Shown here: one piece after another, positions 6,160 to 14,406 of the stretch
Layout: every line of letters starts with the position of its first letter
How positions within the stretch are numbered: the first letter of the stretch is position 1
From: an uncultured Clostridia bacterium
GTDB taxonomy: Bacteria > Bacillota > Clostridia > Christensenellales > Borkfalkiaceae
Assembly: GCA_944346885.1 (NCBI GenBank)
Contig: CALVMR010000027.1
Coordinates: 1-35,955, forward strand
Reading direction: 5' to 3'
DNA: 35,955 nucleotides
The notes under the pieces: generated by a model
The model's database searches: none
The model's input: only the letters and a program-made list of their open reading frames with translations
Told to the model about the DNA's origin: nothing
Program-made: the position numbers and the translations under genes

Positions 6160-7140
6160 ATGGATCTAAAAACACAGTATCTCCAATACAAGCAGCCGCT
6201 GAAAAAGCAGTGCATCATGCAGATCGTTGCGAGCGCGGTCGCGCTGCTTGCGACCGTGTTCCTGCTGTTTCTGCCGAACTTTTCGATCGATTTGCTGAAA
6301 GTGCTGCTTGCGGAGGAGACGACGCTGCCCAAACTGCACGACGCGTCGGCGATTACCGGTTCGCAGCTAAACTTTTCAATCTGGGATGAGTTTTACGCCG
6401 TGATCGCGCCCGTTACGGGAGAGGATGAGGCGACCCGCGCAATCGCTTTCGGTTTTGGTTTTTTGCAGGTCATCGGCATTATTTTTCTTGCGGTCGGGCT
6501 GATCATGGCGCTGGTTTCGGTGATCCGCAACATCATGCACATTCTTTCCCTTGAAAATTATGCGCTCGAAACGTATGACAAACTGAAAAAGCGCACCGAA
6601 AAGAAGGGAAGGCGCGACTATTTTTCTTCCCCCGTCTATTGGATCACCATCGGGTTCGTTTATGAAGTGATGTCTGTTCTTTTGAGCGTTTATTTGAGCG
6701 ATCTCACGGCGGGGGGCGTCGTCACAAGCTATTTTACGGTCATGGCTGGGCTGGCGGCAAGCGGCTATATCACGATCCTCTTCATGCTCGCGGCGGTCGT
6801 GCTTATGATCGTCAGCGGGCAAATGCTGCGCAAAGTGAAAGTTGCCATTCTGCGCGAAGAATACGGTTTGCAGGGAGAGCCTGCCGCCCAACCCTATCCG
6901 CAGCAGTCGTACGGGTACGCGCCCGACGGGCAAGCCGTTCCTCCGCAGAGCGGGGTACAGCCGTTTGCCGTTCCTTCGCAAAACGGGCAATTTTCACATG
7001 GTGCGCCGAACGGGCAAGCTGCGCCGCCCGTGCAGAACGGGGCGCAGTCTTCCGCCGCATCTCCGCAGAACGGGCAGGGCGGGCAAGGTGCGCAAACGCG
7101 GGTACAGAACAACGGAGAGCCGCCGCAAAGCGCGCTCTGA
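6160..7140 (+). CDS. Multi-pass membrane protein with Pro/Gln/Asn-rich tail
   Basis: 326 residues, start chosen at ATG 6160 behind GGGGAGGAAAAC; the longer frame lacks such a site. About four hydrophobic segments are visible: residues about 20-46, 100-128, 160-183 and 195-222. A charged loop (KLKKRTEKKGRR) lies in between. The last 85 residues are low-complexity, with recurring QNGQ, PNGQ and PPQSG units like an unstructured cytoplasmic tail. The family is not recognised. It is preceded by a consensus promoter probably controlled by the divergent XRE regulator. Confidence 0.85.
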   Translation: MDLKTQYLQYKQPLKKQCIMQIVASAVALLATVFLLFLPNFSIDLLKVLLAEETTLPKLHDASAITGSQLNFSIWDEFYAVIAPVTGEDEATRAIAFGFGFLQVIGIIFLAVGLIMALVSVIRNIMHILSLENYALETYDKLKKRTEKKGRRDYFSSPVYWITIGFVYEVMSVLLSVYLSDLTAGGVVTSYFTVMAGLAASGYITILFMLAAVVLMIVSGQMLRKVKVAILREEYGLQGEPAAQPYPQQSYGYAPDGQAVPPQSGVQPFAVPSQNGQFSHGAPNGQAAPPVQNGAQSSAASPQNGQGGQGAQTRVQNNGEPPQSAL

Positions 7141-7180
7141 TAAAAACCGAGCATGCGTCGCAGCGGTTGCGGCAAAGAAT

Positions 7181-7218
7181 GATACGGCAGCCCCGCCTTT
7201 CGGCGGGGCTGCCGTATC
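7181..7218. terminator. Long perfect hairpin, probable terminator
   Basis: GATACGGCAGCCCCGCC (7181-7197) pairs perfectly with 7202-7218 around TTTC. No T-run follows directly on either strand, so intrinsic termination is not certain. It lies 40 nt after the stop of the membrane-protein gene. Confidence 0.55.
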
Positions 7219-7256
7219 GCGCTCAAAAAAAGAGCCGGGCGGCGCGCCTGTTTTTG

Positions 7257-7306
7257 TTCGTGCCGCGCATACGTCTGCTTGTTCGTGCCACGCATACGTC
7301 TGCTTG
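7257..7306. repeat. Two tandem 25-bp repeats
   Basis: Unit TTCGTGCCGCGCATACGTCT plus GCTTG at 7257-7281 is repeated at 7282-7306 with one difference (G to A at the ninth base). Confidence 0.85.
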
Positions 7307-7369
7307 TTTGCGGGCACGGTGCGCGACCCGTGCTGCGCGCAGGGCTGCTTGCGGCGTGCAGTATGACGT

Positions 7370-8536
7370 TCACTCCACATTCTGCCGTTCGACGGTGATC
7401 ACGGTATCGGTATTCGGTTCGCGGGCGCGGAGCAGGGCGCGCAGCCGCTCGGCGATCGCCGCGTCGCTCAGTTTGCAGTCAAAGGGGGCGGCAACGTCAA
7501 AGATCAAGTTTGCATGTTCCTGCCCGCCCACGACGCGGAAGTCGTGCACGCGCAGGCGCGCGTCGAGCGTTTCGGCGGCTTCTTCCGCCGTTTTCCGCAG
7601 GCGGTCCACCCGCTCGTCGCCGTACACGAGCGGGTCGATGTGCACGGTCAGCTGCGCGCCCGTTGCCGCCTCTTCCGCCTTTTCGATGGCGTCGGCAAGG
7701 TCATGCGCCGCGGTAAGGGGCATGTTCGAATCCACTTCCACGTGCACCGTGGCGTACAGTTTGTCTGCGCCGTAGCTGTGCACGGTCAGATCGTGCACCC
7801 CGCGCACCCCGCCGAAGGCGAGCACGCGCTCTTTCAGCGCGCGCACCGTACTTGCGTCGGGCGCGCTGCCGAGCAGTTTGGAGACCGTTTCTTTCAGCAC
7901 CGACCCGCCCGCAAAGGCGATGAAGCCCGCTACCACGATGCCCGCATAGCCGTCCAGCTCCGCGCCCGTGTAGTGCGAGAGCAGCAGGCAGGCAAGCACG
8001 GCGGCGGTCGCAGCGCAGTCGGTCAAGCTATCCAGCGCGGTCGCTTTGAGGGCGTCGGAACGGAGGCGGCGCGCAAGCGTCAGGTTGAAAACGAACAGAA
8101 ACAGCTTTACGGCGATGGAGAGGGCGGGCACCAGCACGAGCAGCAGCGAAAACGCCGCCGCTTCGGGCGCAAAGATGCGCTGCACAGACTGTGCCGCCAA
8201 TTCCGCCGCCACCGCCAGCACGATGACGGCAACGATCAGCGCGGAAACGGATTCCGCCCGCCTGTGCCCGAAGGGGTGCTCGCGGTCGGCGGGCTTGCCG
8301 CTCACTTTAAAACCGATCAGCGATACGGCGTTGGAGCCGCAGTCGGTCAAGTTGTTGATGCCGTCCGCCAGCAGCGAAAGGGCGCCCGCAAGCGCACCCG
8401 CGGCAATTTTTGCCGCGGCAAGCAAAACGTTGCAGGCAATGCCCAGTATGCCGGAAAAAATGCCCGCCCGCACCCGCGCCGCGGGCGGGGCGGGCTGTTG
8501 CGGCGTTTGCGGCAGAGGAGAAGTTGCGCTTGTCAT
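7370..8536 (-). CDS. Cation diffusion facilitator exporter, probably Mn-type
   Basis: 388 residues, start chosen at 8536 behind AAGGAAG; the longer frame is not membrane-like. It is a CDF-family divalent-cation/proton antiporter with an N-terminal transmembrane domain and a C-terminal cytoplasmic ferredoxin-like domain (from about residue 225). TM2 carries ADGINNLTD, giving N61-xxx-D65, and TM5 carries D169-xxx-D173. The conserved GKPADREHPFGHRRAE loop is present. The N-D-D-D set is the one reported for Mn exporters of the MntE type, whereas Zn/Fe types use His or Asp at the first position, so manganese is the inferred substrate. The C-terminus is extended by about 80 residues beyond the core domain. 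A piece of this gene's 3' end is duplicated at 5275-5328. It is transcribed divergently from the glycosyltransferase gene. Confidence 0.92.
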   Translation of the reverse strand: MTSATSPLPQTPQQPAPPAARVRAGIFSGILGIACNVLLAAAKIAAGALAGALSLLADGINNLTDCGSNAVSLIGFKVSGKPADREHPFGHRRAESVSALIVAVIVLAVAAELAAQSVQRIFAPEAAAFSLLLVLVPALSIAVKLFLFVFNLTLARRLRSDALKATALDSLTDCAATAAVLACLLLSHYTGAELDGYAGIVVAGFIAFAGGSVLKETVSKLLGSAPDASTVRALKERVLAFGGVRGVHDLTVHSYGADKLYATVHVEVDSNMPLTAAHDLADAIEKAEEAATGAQLTVHIDPLVYGDERVDRLRKTAEEAAETLDARLRVHDFRVVGGQEHANLIFDVAAPFDCKLSDAAIAERLRALLRAREPNTDTVITVERQNVE

Positions 8537-8569
8537 AGCTCTTTTCTTCCTTTTTTTACAGGTGCCCCC

Positions 8570-8598
8570 ATTATACCACAAGCGGCAGGGCGGTGCAA
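8570..8598 (-). promoter_or_regulatory. Promoter of the cation exporter
   Basis: Minus strand TTGCAC (8598-8593), a 17-bp spacer and TATAAT (8575-8570). Confidence 0.8.
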
Positions 8599-8683
8599 GC
8601 CGCTGCGCGGCGCCGAAAAAATTCGGCGGCTTATCCTTGCAGAATAAGGAACAAGCCCGCGGCGCTTTCGGCAGAGGGATGCA

Positions 8684-8712
8684 TTGACAAATGCGGCTTT
8701 TTTTCGTATAAT
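8684..8712 (+). promoter_or_regulatory. Promoter of the GT-C glycosyltransferase
   Basis: TTGACA (8684-8689), a 17-bp spacer and TATAAT (8707-8712), a perfect consensus 33 bp before the start codon. Confidence 0.88.
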
Positions 8713-8744
8713 CGTACGGAAAAAAAGAAAGAGAGAAAAAACAA

Positions 8745-10160
8745 ATGGATTGGAAGCTCGCTTGGGGCATGCTCGCGCTGTTTGCCGCCGCGGCGGCATA
8801 TGTAGCGGTGCAGCATTTTGCCTATCGGTTTGCGGATGCGCGAGGAGGGGTATGCCTTTCGGCAAAAAAACAGAGGACCTTTGCGGGGGTGCTGCTTGCC
8901 GCCGTATTCGTCGTGCTTATCCCGTTTTTCTTTTTGACGGTCACACACTTCGATCTGCGGGTATACAACGGCTGGGGAGAATGGATCGTTGCCAACGGAA
9001 CGGATAATTTTTACAAGAGCAACGAGATCGCCATGCCGCCCCTGTTTTTATACCTTTGCGCGGGGCTGAGCGGTTTTTCTTCTCTTACGGGCATTCCGTA
9101 TTGGATCGTTTACCGTTGCGTGTTTTCGATCTGCTTCGTGCTTTCGGCGTGGGTCTTTTACCGGGTCGCGCTGCGCCGTTTGCAGCAGGTGCCCGCCTTG
9201 GCGGCAACGCTGCTGTACGCCGTGTGCCCCGCGCTGCTGATCAACTGCGGCGTTTGGGCGCAGACGGATGTATTCACCTGCCTGTTTACGCTGCTGCTGT
9301 TCCATTCGCTGGCAGACCGCAAATACCTGCTCTCCTTCGTTTGGCTTTGGGCGGGGATCTCGCTGAAATTTCAAATCGTGTTCGTCTTGCCCGTCTTGAT
9401 CGTGTGGATCATCTGCCGCATGGTTAAGGAAAAACTCGTGCTGCGCCTCCTTTTGTACACGGCGGGGCTGATCGTTGCCGCCGTGCTGCCCTACATCCCC
9501 GTAGAACTGTCGCAGCTGCGGGCGGGGAACGTGCTGTTCCTCTTTGACGTGTTTGCGGGCATTGCCAACAACAAGAGCTGGTTTTCCTCGTACGCGCTGA
9601 ATTTATGGTCGGCGCTCGGCTTCAATTACGTATGGGCGCACGCCCCGTTTTGGCGGTATTTCAGCTACGCGCTGGTGCTGGCGGCGTCGGCGGGGCTTAC
9701 CGTTGCGCTCTTCCGCTCGAAGTACGAGCACAAATTGCTCGTCGCCTGCATTTTGCAGATCATGATCTTCTTTTTCCTGTGCATCGCCATGCTCGAACGG
9801 TACCTGATCGCCACGGTGCCGCTGCTGCTGTTGCTGTGCGCGCAGGTCAAAGACAGGCGGCTGCGCGCCTGCGCCTATTTCATGAACACGATGCAGGCGG
9901 TCGTGATGGTCATGACGTGGATCTGCACCACCGTCGAAGCGTGGTACGGGTATTTGCACGGCATGTTTTTCCTGTTTGCGATCGTGCATGTTGCGGCGGG
10001 CGCTGTGTTTGCCGAACGCTGCCTGCGCCTGCTCTTCCCGTCTTTCCGCTTCCGCGCACTGTTTGCGAAGGTGTTCCGCAAAAAAGAAAAGGCGCCGCGG
10101 GAGGAAGAGGAAAAGGCAGAGGAGAGCGCCGCCGCGCAAAGCGATGCGCCGCAGGGCTGA
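8745..10160 (+). CDS. GT-C fold membrane glycosyltransferase (lipid-linked sugar donor)
   Basis: 471 residues with about ten hydrophobic segments. The order of motifs fits polyprenyl-phosphate-sugar dependent mannosyltransferase-like enzymes. D70 in the first outside loop (HFDLRVY) is in the usual catalytic position. MPPLFLYL follows at 97-104, GVWAQTD at 169-175, and KFQ at 208-210 ends the next helix. Such enzymes transfer a sugar from a lipid carrier to a glycan or protein on the outer face of the membrane; the acceptor cannot be read from sequence. The C-terminus is a charged KKEKAPREEEEKAEE tail in the cytoplasm. The ribosome-binding site is weak (AAAGAGAG). It has its own promoter and terminator. 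Confidence 0.85.
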   Translation: MDWKLAWGMLALFAAAAAYVAVQHFAYRFADARGGVCLSAKKQRTFAGVLLAAVFVVLIPFFFLTVTHFDLRVYNGWGEWIVANGTDNFYKSNEIAMPPLFLYLCAGLSGFSSLTGIPYWIVYRCVFSICFVLSAWVFYRVALRRLQQVPALAATLLYAVCPALLINCGVWAQTDVFTCLFTLLLFHSLADRKYLLSFVWLWAGISLKFQIVFVLPVLIVWIICRMVKEKLVLRLLLYTAGLIVAAVLPYIPVELSQLRAGNVLFLFDVFAGIANNKSWFSSYALNLWSALGFNYVWAHAPFWRYFSYALVLAASAGLTVALFRSKYEHKLLVACILQIMIFFFLCIAMLERYLIATVPLLLLLCAQVKDRRLRACAYFMNTMQAVVMVMTWICTTVEAWYGYLHGMFFLFAIVHVAAGAVFAERCLRLLFPSFRFRALFAKVFRKKEKAPREEEEKAEESAAAQSDAPQG

Positions 10161-10174
10161 AAACGTTTGCGCGC

Positions 10175-10209
10175 GCCGCGCCGCATTTTTATGCGGCGCG
10201 GCTTTTTTG
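10175..10209 (+). terminator. Rho-independent terminator
   Basis: GCCGCGCCGCAT (10175-10186) pairs with ATGCGGCGCGGC (10191-10202), followed by TTTTTTG. Confidence 0.92.
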
Positions 10210-10242
10210 TTAAAAAATTTTTTCCGCACCCCCTTTGAACGC

Positions 10243-10271
10243 TTGACAAACGCGCGGCAAAAGAATACAAT
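10243..10271 (+). promoter_or_regulatory. Promoter of the feo operon
   Basis: TTGACA (10243-10248), a 17-bp spacer and TACAAT (10266-10271). Confidence 0.8.
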
Positions 10272-10278
10272 ACAGACG

Positions 10279-10292
10279 TTAACCAAAGTTAA
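10279..10292. promoter_or_regulatory. Inverted repeat at the feo start site, candidate operator
   Basis: TTAACCAAAGTTAA is a perfect TTAAC-n4-GTTAA inverted repeat placed 8-21 bp after the -10, where a metalloregulator would block transcription. A similar repeat precedes the second feoA. A Fur- or DtxR-type iron regulator is the natural guess. Confidence 0.55.
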
Positions 10293-10309
10293 TAAATGAG
10301 GTGAAAGAT

Positions 10310-10519
10310 ATGCCGCTTCCGCTTGCCCCGCAGGGGGAGGAAGTTATCGTGCGCAAGGTGCTGCTGGACGAAAAAGAGCGCCGCCATTTTGAAAGTCTCG
10401 GCATTTTGGTCGGGGCAAAGCTGTGCGTGCTCTCGCGCGTGGGCGGCAGCGTTATTTTGCGCATCCGCGGCGGCAGGCTGGCGCTGGATAAAAGCCTCGC
10501 CATGAAAATTTTGGTGTGA
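10310..10519 (+). CDS. feoA: FeoA-domain protein, first copy
   Basis: 69 residues, start at ATG 10310 with GAGGTG upstream; a GTG at 10301 is the alternative. This is a small SH3-like FeoA domain: conserved LGI-x-VGAKLCVLSR lies in the first half, and the C-terminal GGRLALDKSLAMKILV carries the ALxxxLAxxI-type ending. FeoA proteins bind or support the FeoB ferrous-iron transporter in the cytoplasm. It is the first gene of the operon and is followed by a second, distinct FeoA, a duplication frequent in Clostridia. Confidence 0.88.
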   Translation: MPLPLAPQGEEVIVRKVLLDEKERRHFESLGILVGAKLCVLSRVGGSVILRIRGGRLALDKSLAMKILV

Positions 10520-10554
10520 CCGTAAAAAGAGCGGTCCCTTTTTGCGCGGTTCGG

Positions 10555-10570
10555 GTTAACTATGTTTAAC
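10555..10570. promoter_or_regulatory. Second candidate metalloregulator operator
   Basis: GTTAACTATGTTTAAC in the gap between the two feoA genes is an imperfect palindrome sharing TTAAC...TTAA with 10279-10292. It may mark an internal promoter, though no good -35/-10 pair is seen. Confidence 0.45.
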
Positions 10571-10617
10571 GAATTGCAAAGAGAGGCGCCCGCAAATCGA
10601 ATAAAAAAGAGGAAAAC

Positions 10618-10872
10618 ATGGAAAAGAAGCTGAATGCATTTTCGGTCGGAGAACGCGGCGTGGTCGTGCGTATCGAAGGGGAGGGGCGGATCCGCCGCCG
10701 CCTGTTCGATATGGGCGTTACGCCGGGGGCGGAGATCTGCCTGCGCAAACTTGCGCCGCTGGGGGATCCCGTGGAAGTTACGTTGCGCGGCTACGAACTG
10801 TCTTTGCGCAAGGCAGAGGCGGAGAATGTGGTCATGCGCGTGCCCGACGGGGCAAAGGAGGAGAAAAAATGA
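10618..10872 (+). CDS. feoA: FeoA-domain protein, second copy
   Basis: 84 residues behind GAGGAAAAC. It has a full FeoA fold pattern: G-E-R-GVVVRIEG, RRRLFDMGVTPGAEICL, then APLGDPVEVTLRGYELSLRKAEAENV. This copy is nearer to canonical FeoA than the first one. Its TGA stop overlaps the feoB start in ATGA (10869-10872), so it is probably translated together with feoB and is its likely direct partner. Confidence 0.93.
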   Translation: MEKKLNAFSVGERGVVVRIEGEGRIRRRLFDMGVTPGAEICLRKLAPLGDPVEVTLRGYELSLRKAEAENVVMRVPDGAKEEKK

Positions 10873-13199
10873 TCCGTTTTGCACTGGCGGGAAACCCGAA
10901 CTGCGGCAAAACAACGCTGTTCAACGCGCTCACGGGCAGCACGGCGCACGTCGGCAACTGGCCGGGCGTCACGGTGGATAAGCGGGAGGGCTCGTACAAA
11001 AAACTCGACGAACCCGCCGATATCGTCGATCTGCCCGGTATTTATTCGCTGTCTCCGTACACGCCCGAAGAGGTCATTTCGCGCAATTACATCATCGACG
11101 AAAAGCCGGATTGCGTTATCAACATCGTAGACGCGACCAATTTGGAGCGCAACCTCTACCTTACGACGCAGCTGATGGAGATCGACGTGCCCGTCGTGGT
11201 GGCGCTCAACATGATAGACGCCGTGCAAAAGAGCGGGGATTCGCTGGATGCCGCCAAACTCGAAAAGGCGCTCGGCGTACCCGTGACGGCGATCTCCGCC
11301 CTCAAAAACGAGGGCATCGACGAGTTGATGCGGCGCGCGTACGAAGCCGCCAAACAGCCGCGCGAGGGCAGCACGGTCTTGCTCGGTTCTTCCGTGGCGC
11401 ACGTCATCGACGACGTAAAGATCGCGCTGCGCGGCAAGGGGGTGGAGAACCCGCTCTTCCATGCCATAAAGCTCACCGAGGGAGACGAGCTGGAAGTTGC
11501 CGACCACCCCGACGAGATGCGCATGGTGGAGGAATTTAAGCAGCAGCACAAGGACGACGTGTTCGGCGAGGATTTTGAAGCGCTCGTTGCGGATGCGCGT
11601 TACAAATACATATCCGAAAACTTTTCCTCCGCGCTGGTAAAGGCGGAAAAAAAGGAGGAAAAAGGGAAAAGGGGGGCGGAGGCGCTCTCCAAGTCGGATA
11701 AGGCGGACCGCGTGCTCACCAACCGCTGGGCGGCGATCCCGCTGTTCATCGTCATCCTCTTTTTTGTGTTCCATCTCACGTTCGGCGAGGATCTTTTGTA
11801 CCTCAACGCCATCTTCGGCTTTGCCTACGACGTGGAGACGGGCAACGCCTATCTCGACGCTTTCGTCGCCGTCTTTTTCAACAGCGCGGGCATTTCCACA
11901 CCGGGCGCGATCCTGTTCAATTTGACGGATTTTATCATGAACACCTGCCTTGGCGGCTGGATCGCGGAGGGCATGGCGGCTGCCGGCGCGGCGGGCTGGG
12001 CGCAGGGTCTGGTCAACGACGGCATTTGGGGCGGCGTTGCGGGCGTTATGTCTTTTGTGCCGCAGGTTTTGGTACTCTTTTTGTTCCTCTCTATTTTGGA
12101 AGATTCGGGCTACATGGCGCGCGTCGCGTTTATTTTGGACCGCATTTTTCGCCGCTTCGGCGTATCGGGCAGGGCGTTCATCCCCATGATCATGGGCTTC
12201 GGCTGCTCGGTGCCCGCCGTCGTCAACACGAGGACGCTGGCAGACGATAAAGAGCGCATGATGACCACGCGCGTCATCCCGTTCTTCACCTGCGGGGCAA
12301 AAGCGCCCATCCTCGCCGCCATCTGCGGCGCCATCGCCGCCGAATACACGGGCATAAATTCCGAATTGCTCGTCTTCGGGCTGTATCTGTTCGGCATGGT
12401 CATGGCGATCGTCATGCTGCTGTTCATGCGGCAGACCTCCATGCGCGGCGAAGTGGCTCCCTTCATCATGGAGCTGCCCGCCTACCACGCGCCGCAGTTC
12501 CGCTCGCTGATGATCCACCTGTGGGATAAACTCAAACACTATATCAAAAAGGCGTGCACCATCATCGTCGCCTCGTCCATCGTCATCTGGTTCCTCTCGC
12601 ATTTTTCGTGGGAATGGCAGTACCTCGAAGACGAGCTGATGAACCAAAGCATTTTGCATGACGTCGGCTGCTTCGTGCAGTGGATCTGCACGCCGATGGG
12701 CTTCGGTTACAACAGCGAGGCGATGCGCACGTACGGCTGGGTGTTCGTCGTGGCGGCGGTAACGGGGCTGATCGCAAAAGAAAACGTCATTGCCACCTTC
12801 TACGTGCTGGTCGCCGCCATCGGCGGCAGCATCGCGGGCGGCGTCGGCGACGACGGCGAAAACGGCATCGGCGCGGTCGTTGCGCTCATGCAGCAAACGG
12901 GCATCACCTGGCAGGGGCTGATCGCGTTCTGCGTGTTCAATATGCTCACCATTCCCTGCTTCGCGGCGGCTGCCGTCGTCAAAGGGGAAACGCCGAAAGG
13001 GAAGTTCAAATTTACCGTCGCGTTTTGGCTGCTTACGTCGTATCTCACGTCTACCTGCCTGTATTTGATGTTCAGCTGGCCGTGGACGGTTGCCATCGTT
13101 GCGGTGCTCATCGCGCTGACCGTCACGTTCTTCGTGCTGCGCAACAAAGGGATCATCCGCTTTAAAAGAAAAAAGAAGGACCGCGCCGCAAAGGAATAA
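10869..13199 (+). CDS. feoB: Ferrous iron transporter FeoB
   Basis: 776 residues, full length. An N-terminal G domain shows G1 GNPNCGKT (8-15), the switch segment NWPGVTVDKREG, G3 DLPG (54-57) and G4 NMID (114-117). A guanine-dissociation-inhibitor-like helical part follows. A charged linker (KAEKKEEKGKRGAEALSK) near 255-275 precedes the membrane domain. The membrane part holds two gate repeats (SFVPQVLVLFLFLSILEDSGYMARVAFILD and, later, YIKKACTIIVASSIVIWFLS), with the conserved GCSVPAV and FFTCGAKAPI segments. It imports Fe2+ across the cytoplasmic membrane. It is coupled to feoA and followed by a Cys-rich peptide. Confidence 0.98.
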   Translation: MIRFALAGNPNCGKTTLFNALTGSTAHVGNWPGVTVDKREGSYKKLDEPADIVDLPGIYSLSPYTPEEVISRNYIIDEKPDCVINIVDATNLERNLYLTTQLMEIDVPVVVALNMIDAVQKSGDSLDAAKLEKALGVPVTAISALKNEGIDELMRRAYEAAKQPREGSTVLLGSSVAHVIDDVKIALRGKGVENPLFHAIKLTEGDELEVADHPDEMRMVEEFKQQHKDDVFGEDFEALVADARYKYISENFSSALVKAEKKEEKGKRGAEALSKSDKADRVLTNRWAAIPLFIVILFFVFHLTFGEDLLYLNAIFGFAYDVETGNAYLDAFVAVFFNSAGISTPGAILFNLTDFIMNTCLGGWIAEGMAAAGAAGWAQGLVNDGIWGGVAGVMSFVPQVLVLFLFLSILEDSGYMARVAFILDRIFRRFGVSGRAFIPMIMGFGCSVPAVVNTRTLADDKERMMTTRVIPFFTCGAKAPILAAICGAIAAEYTGINSELLVFGLYLFGMVMAIVMLLFMRQTSMRGEVAPFIMELPAYHAPQFRSLMIHLWDKLKHYIKKACTIIVASSIVIWFLSHFSWEWQYLEDELMNQSILHDVGCFVQWICTPMGFGYNSEAMRTYGWVFVVAAVTGLIAKENVIATFYVLVAAIGGSIAGGVGDDGENGIGAVVALMQQTGITWQGLIAFCVFNMLTIPCFAAAAVVKGETPKGKFKFTVAFWLLTSYLTSTCLYLMFSWPWTVAIVAVLIALTVTFFVLRNKGIIRFKRKKKDRAAKE

Positions 13200-13251
13200 G
13201 CGCCGCGGGCGGGGCATAGGATAAAGCGCCCGCAAAAAAAGGAGAAAAGGT

Positions 13252-13449
13252 ATGGATTGGCTCGGTATTCTCGTCACCGTTTTGGCGGCGGTGCTCGCCG
13301 TCGGGATCGTGGCGGGCGTGATCGCCTATCGCTTCGTGCAAAAAAAGAAGGGGAAGGGCGGCTGTGATTGCTGCGATTGCTGCTCCGGCGGCTGCCACGC
13401 CTGCCGCGAGCGGGAAAAAGAGGCGGAGCGGCAAAAACAGTCTCTTTAA
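13252..13449 (+). CDS. FeoB-associated Cys-rich membrane protein
   Basis: 65 residues behind AAGGAGAAAAGG. One transmembrane segment (residues 5-28) is followed by KKKGKGGCDCCDCCSGGCHAC, a cluster of seven Cys, and a charged end. The pattern and the position right after feoB fit the FeoB-associated Cys-rich membrane protein family, thought to assist FeoB or its regulation in Firmicutes. The Cys cluster could bind iron or an Fe-S cluster; that is inference. Confidence 0.9.
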   Translation: MDWLGILVTVLAAVLAVGIVAGVIAYRFVQKKKGKGGCDCCDCCSGGCHACREREKEAERQKQSL

Positions 13450-13487
13450 AAAGAGCGCTTTGAAAAGAACGCTTAAATAGAACGCTT

Positions 13488-13522
13488 TGCCGCGCGGAGG
13501 TAAACCCCGCGCGGCATTTTTT
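13488..13522 (+). terminator. Rho-independent terminator of the feo operon
   Basis: TGCCGCGCGG (13488-13497) pairs with CCGCGCGGCA (13507-13516), followed by TTTTTTG. Confidence 0.9.
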
Positions 13523-13830
13523 GCTGTTTTTGCGGCGGTTGCCGTTTTTGTGCGGGCAGCCGCCGTTTTCCGCCGTTTGCGCGCAAAGCGCGCGGCAAAG
13601 AGGCTGCGCCCTTTTTCGCGCACGGGGCACGCCCGCTTTTTTTGCGCCCGCCGCCGCTCCCCGTGTTCTTTTCGCCGACGCCTCTTGTTTGCGCCGCTCC
13701 GCGTTCTCTGCCTCGCCTCTTGTTTGCGCCGCTCCGCGTTCTCCGTGCCGCCTTTCGTTTGCGGCGGCGGCGCGCGTTTCGGCGGAAAAAATATTTTTCA
13801 AAAAAGTGCGGAAAGCGCAATCAAAACCGC
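13523..13830. other. GC-rich intergenic stretch without gene
   Basis: Several open frames cross it on both strands, but they are Arg/Ala-rich, lack ribosome-binding sites and look like composition artefacts. It contains the 35-bp repeat listed separately. Confidence 0.5.
13681..13743. repeat. Two tandem repeats, period 35 bp
   Basis: A 28-nt identical block beginning CCTCTTGTTTGCGCCGCTCC occurs at 13681-13708 and 13716-13743. A more diverged third copy may start near 13751 (GCCTTTCGTTTGCGG). Confidence 0.85.
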
Positions 13831-13859
13831 TTGACAGCATTTTTTATATAAGATAAAAT
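13831..13859 (+). promoter_or_regulatory. Promoter of rplM-rpsI
   Basis: TTGACA (13831-13836), a 17-bp spacer and TAAAAT (13854-13859). Confidence 0.75.
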
Positions 13860-13865
13860 TTATTG

Positions 13866-13950
13866 CGGAATCTGCGGAGGGCACTCTCACGGGCTGCCGC
13901 ACCGTTCCGTGAATAAGCGTACAGAATAGATCCGTACAATACAGGGAAGG
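13866..13950 (+). promoter_or_regulatory. rplM leader, possible autoregulatory RNA
   Basis: The leader is about 95 nt and contains a stem TCACGG (13887-13892) with CCGTGA (13907-13912). Ribosomal protein L13 leaders are known autoregulatory elements in Firmicutes. I cannot match this one to the known consensus by eye. Confidence 0.35.
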
Positions 13951-13962
13951 AGACCAAACAGC

Positions 13963-14394
13963 ATGAAGACCTATATGGCGAACGACCAGACGGTTGAAAG
14001 GAAATGGTACGTCGTGGATGCGGCGGGCGTTCCTTTGGGCAGGCTCGCGTCCAAGGTCGCGGCGGTTTTGCGCGGGAAAAACAAGCCTACGTTCACGCCG
14101 CATGTGGACACGGGCGATTTTGTCATCGTCATCAACAGCGACAAGGCGGTGCTCACCGGCAAAAAGCTGGACGATAAATTTTATCGCTACCATACCGGCT
14201 ACATCGGGGGATTGAAGGAAGTTTCTTACCGCAAAATGATGGCGGAAAAGAGCGACCTTGCCGTATACGAAGCGGTGCGCGGCATGCTCCCGAAAAACCC
14301 GCTGGGCAGGAAGATGATCAAAAAGCTGCGCGTGTACAAGGGCGCGGAACACAAGCACGAGGCGCAGAAGCCCGAAGAGCTTAAATTATTTTAA
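13963..14394 (+). CDS. rplM: 50S ribosomal protein L13
   Basis: 143 residues, the family's usual length, behind GGGAAGGAGAC. Conserved blocks are [44 protein letters not shown]-like [10 protein letters not shown], and [20 protein letters not shown] near the C-terminus. It is an early assembly protein of the large subunit. It is co-transcribed with rpsI 12 nt downstream, the standard pair. Confidence 0.99.
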   Translation: MKTYMANDQTVERKWYVVDAAGVPLGRLASKVAAVLRGKNKPTFTPHVDTGDFVIVINSDKAVLTGKKLDDKFYRYHTGYIGGLKEVSYRKMMAEKSDLAVYEAVRGMLPKNPLGRKMIKKLRVYKGAEHKHEAQKPEELKLF

Positions 14395-14406
14395 AGAGGT
14401 GCGCAA

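Noticed and set aside
10791..13277. Long open frame on the minus strand opposite feoB
   Set aside because: It is His/Arg/Asp-rich, typical of the antisense frame of a GC-rich gene, has no ribosome-binding site and lies wholly opposite the certain feoB.
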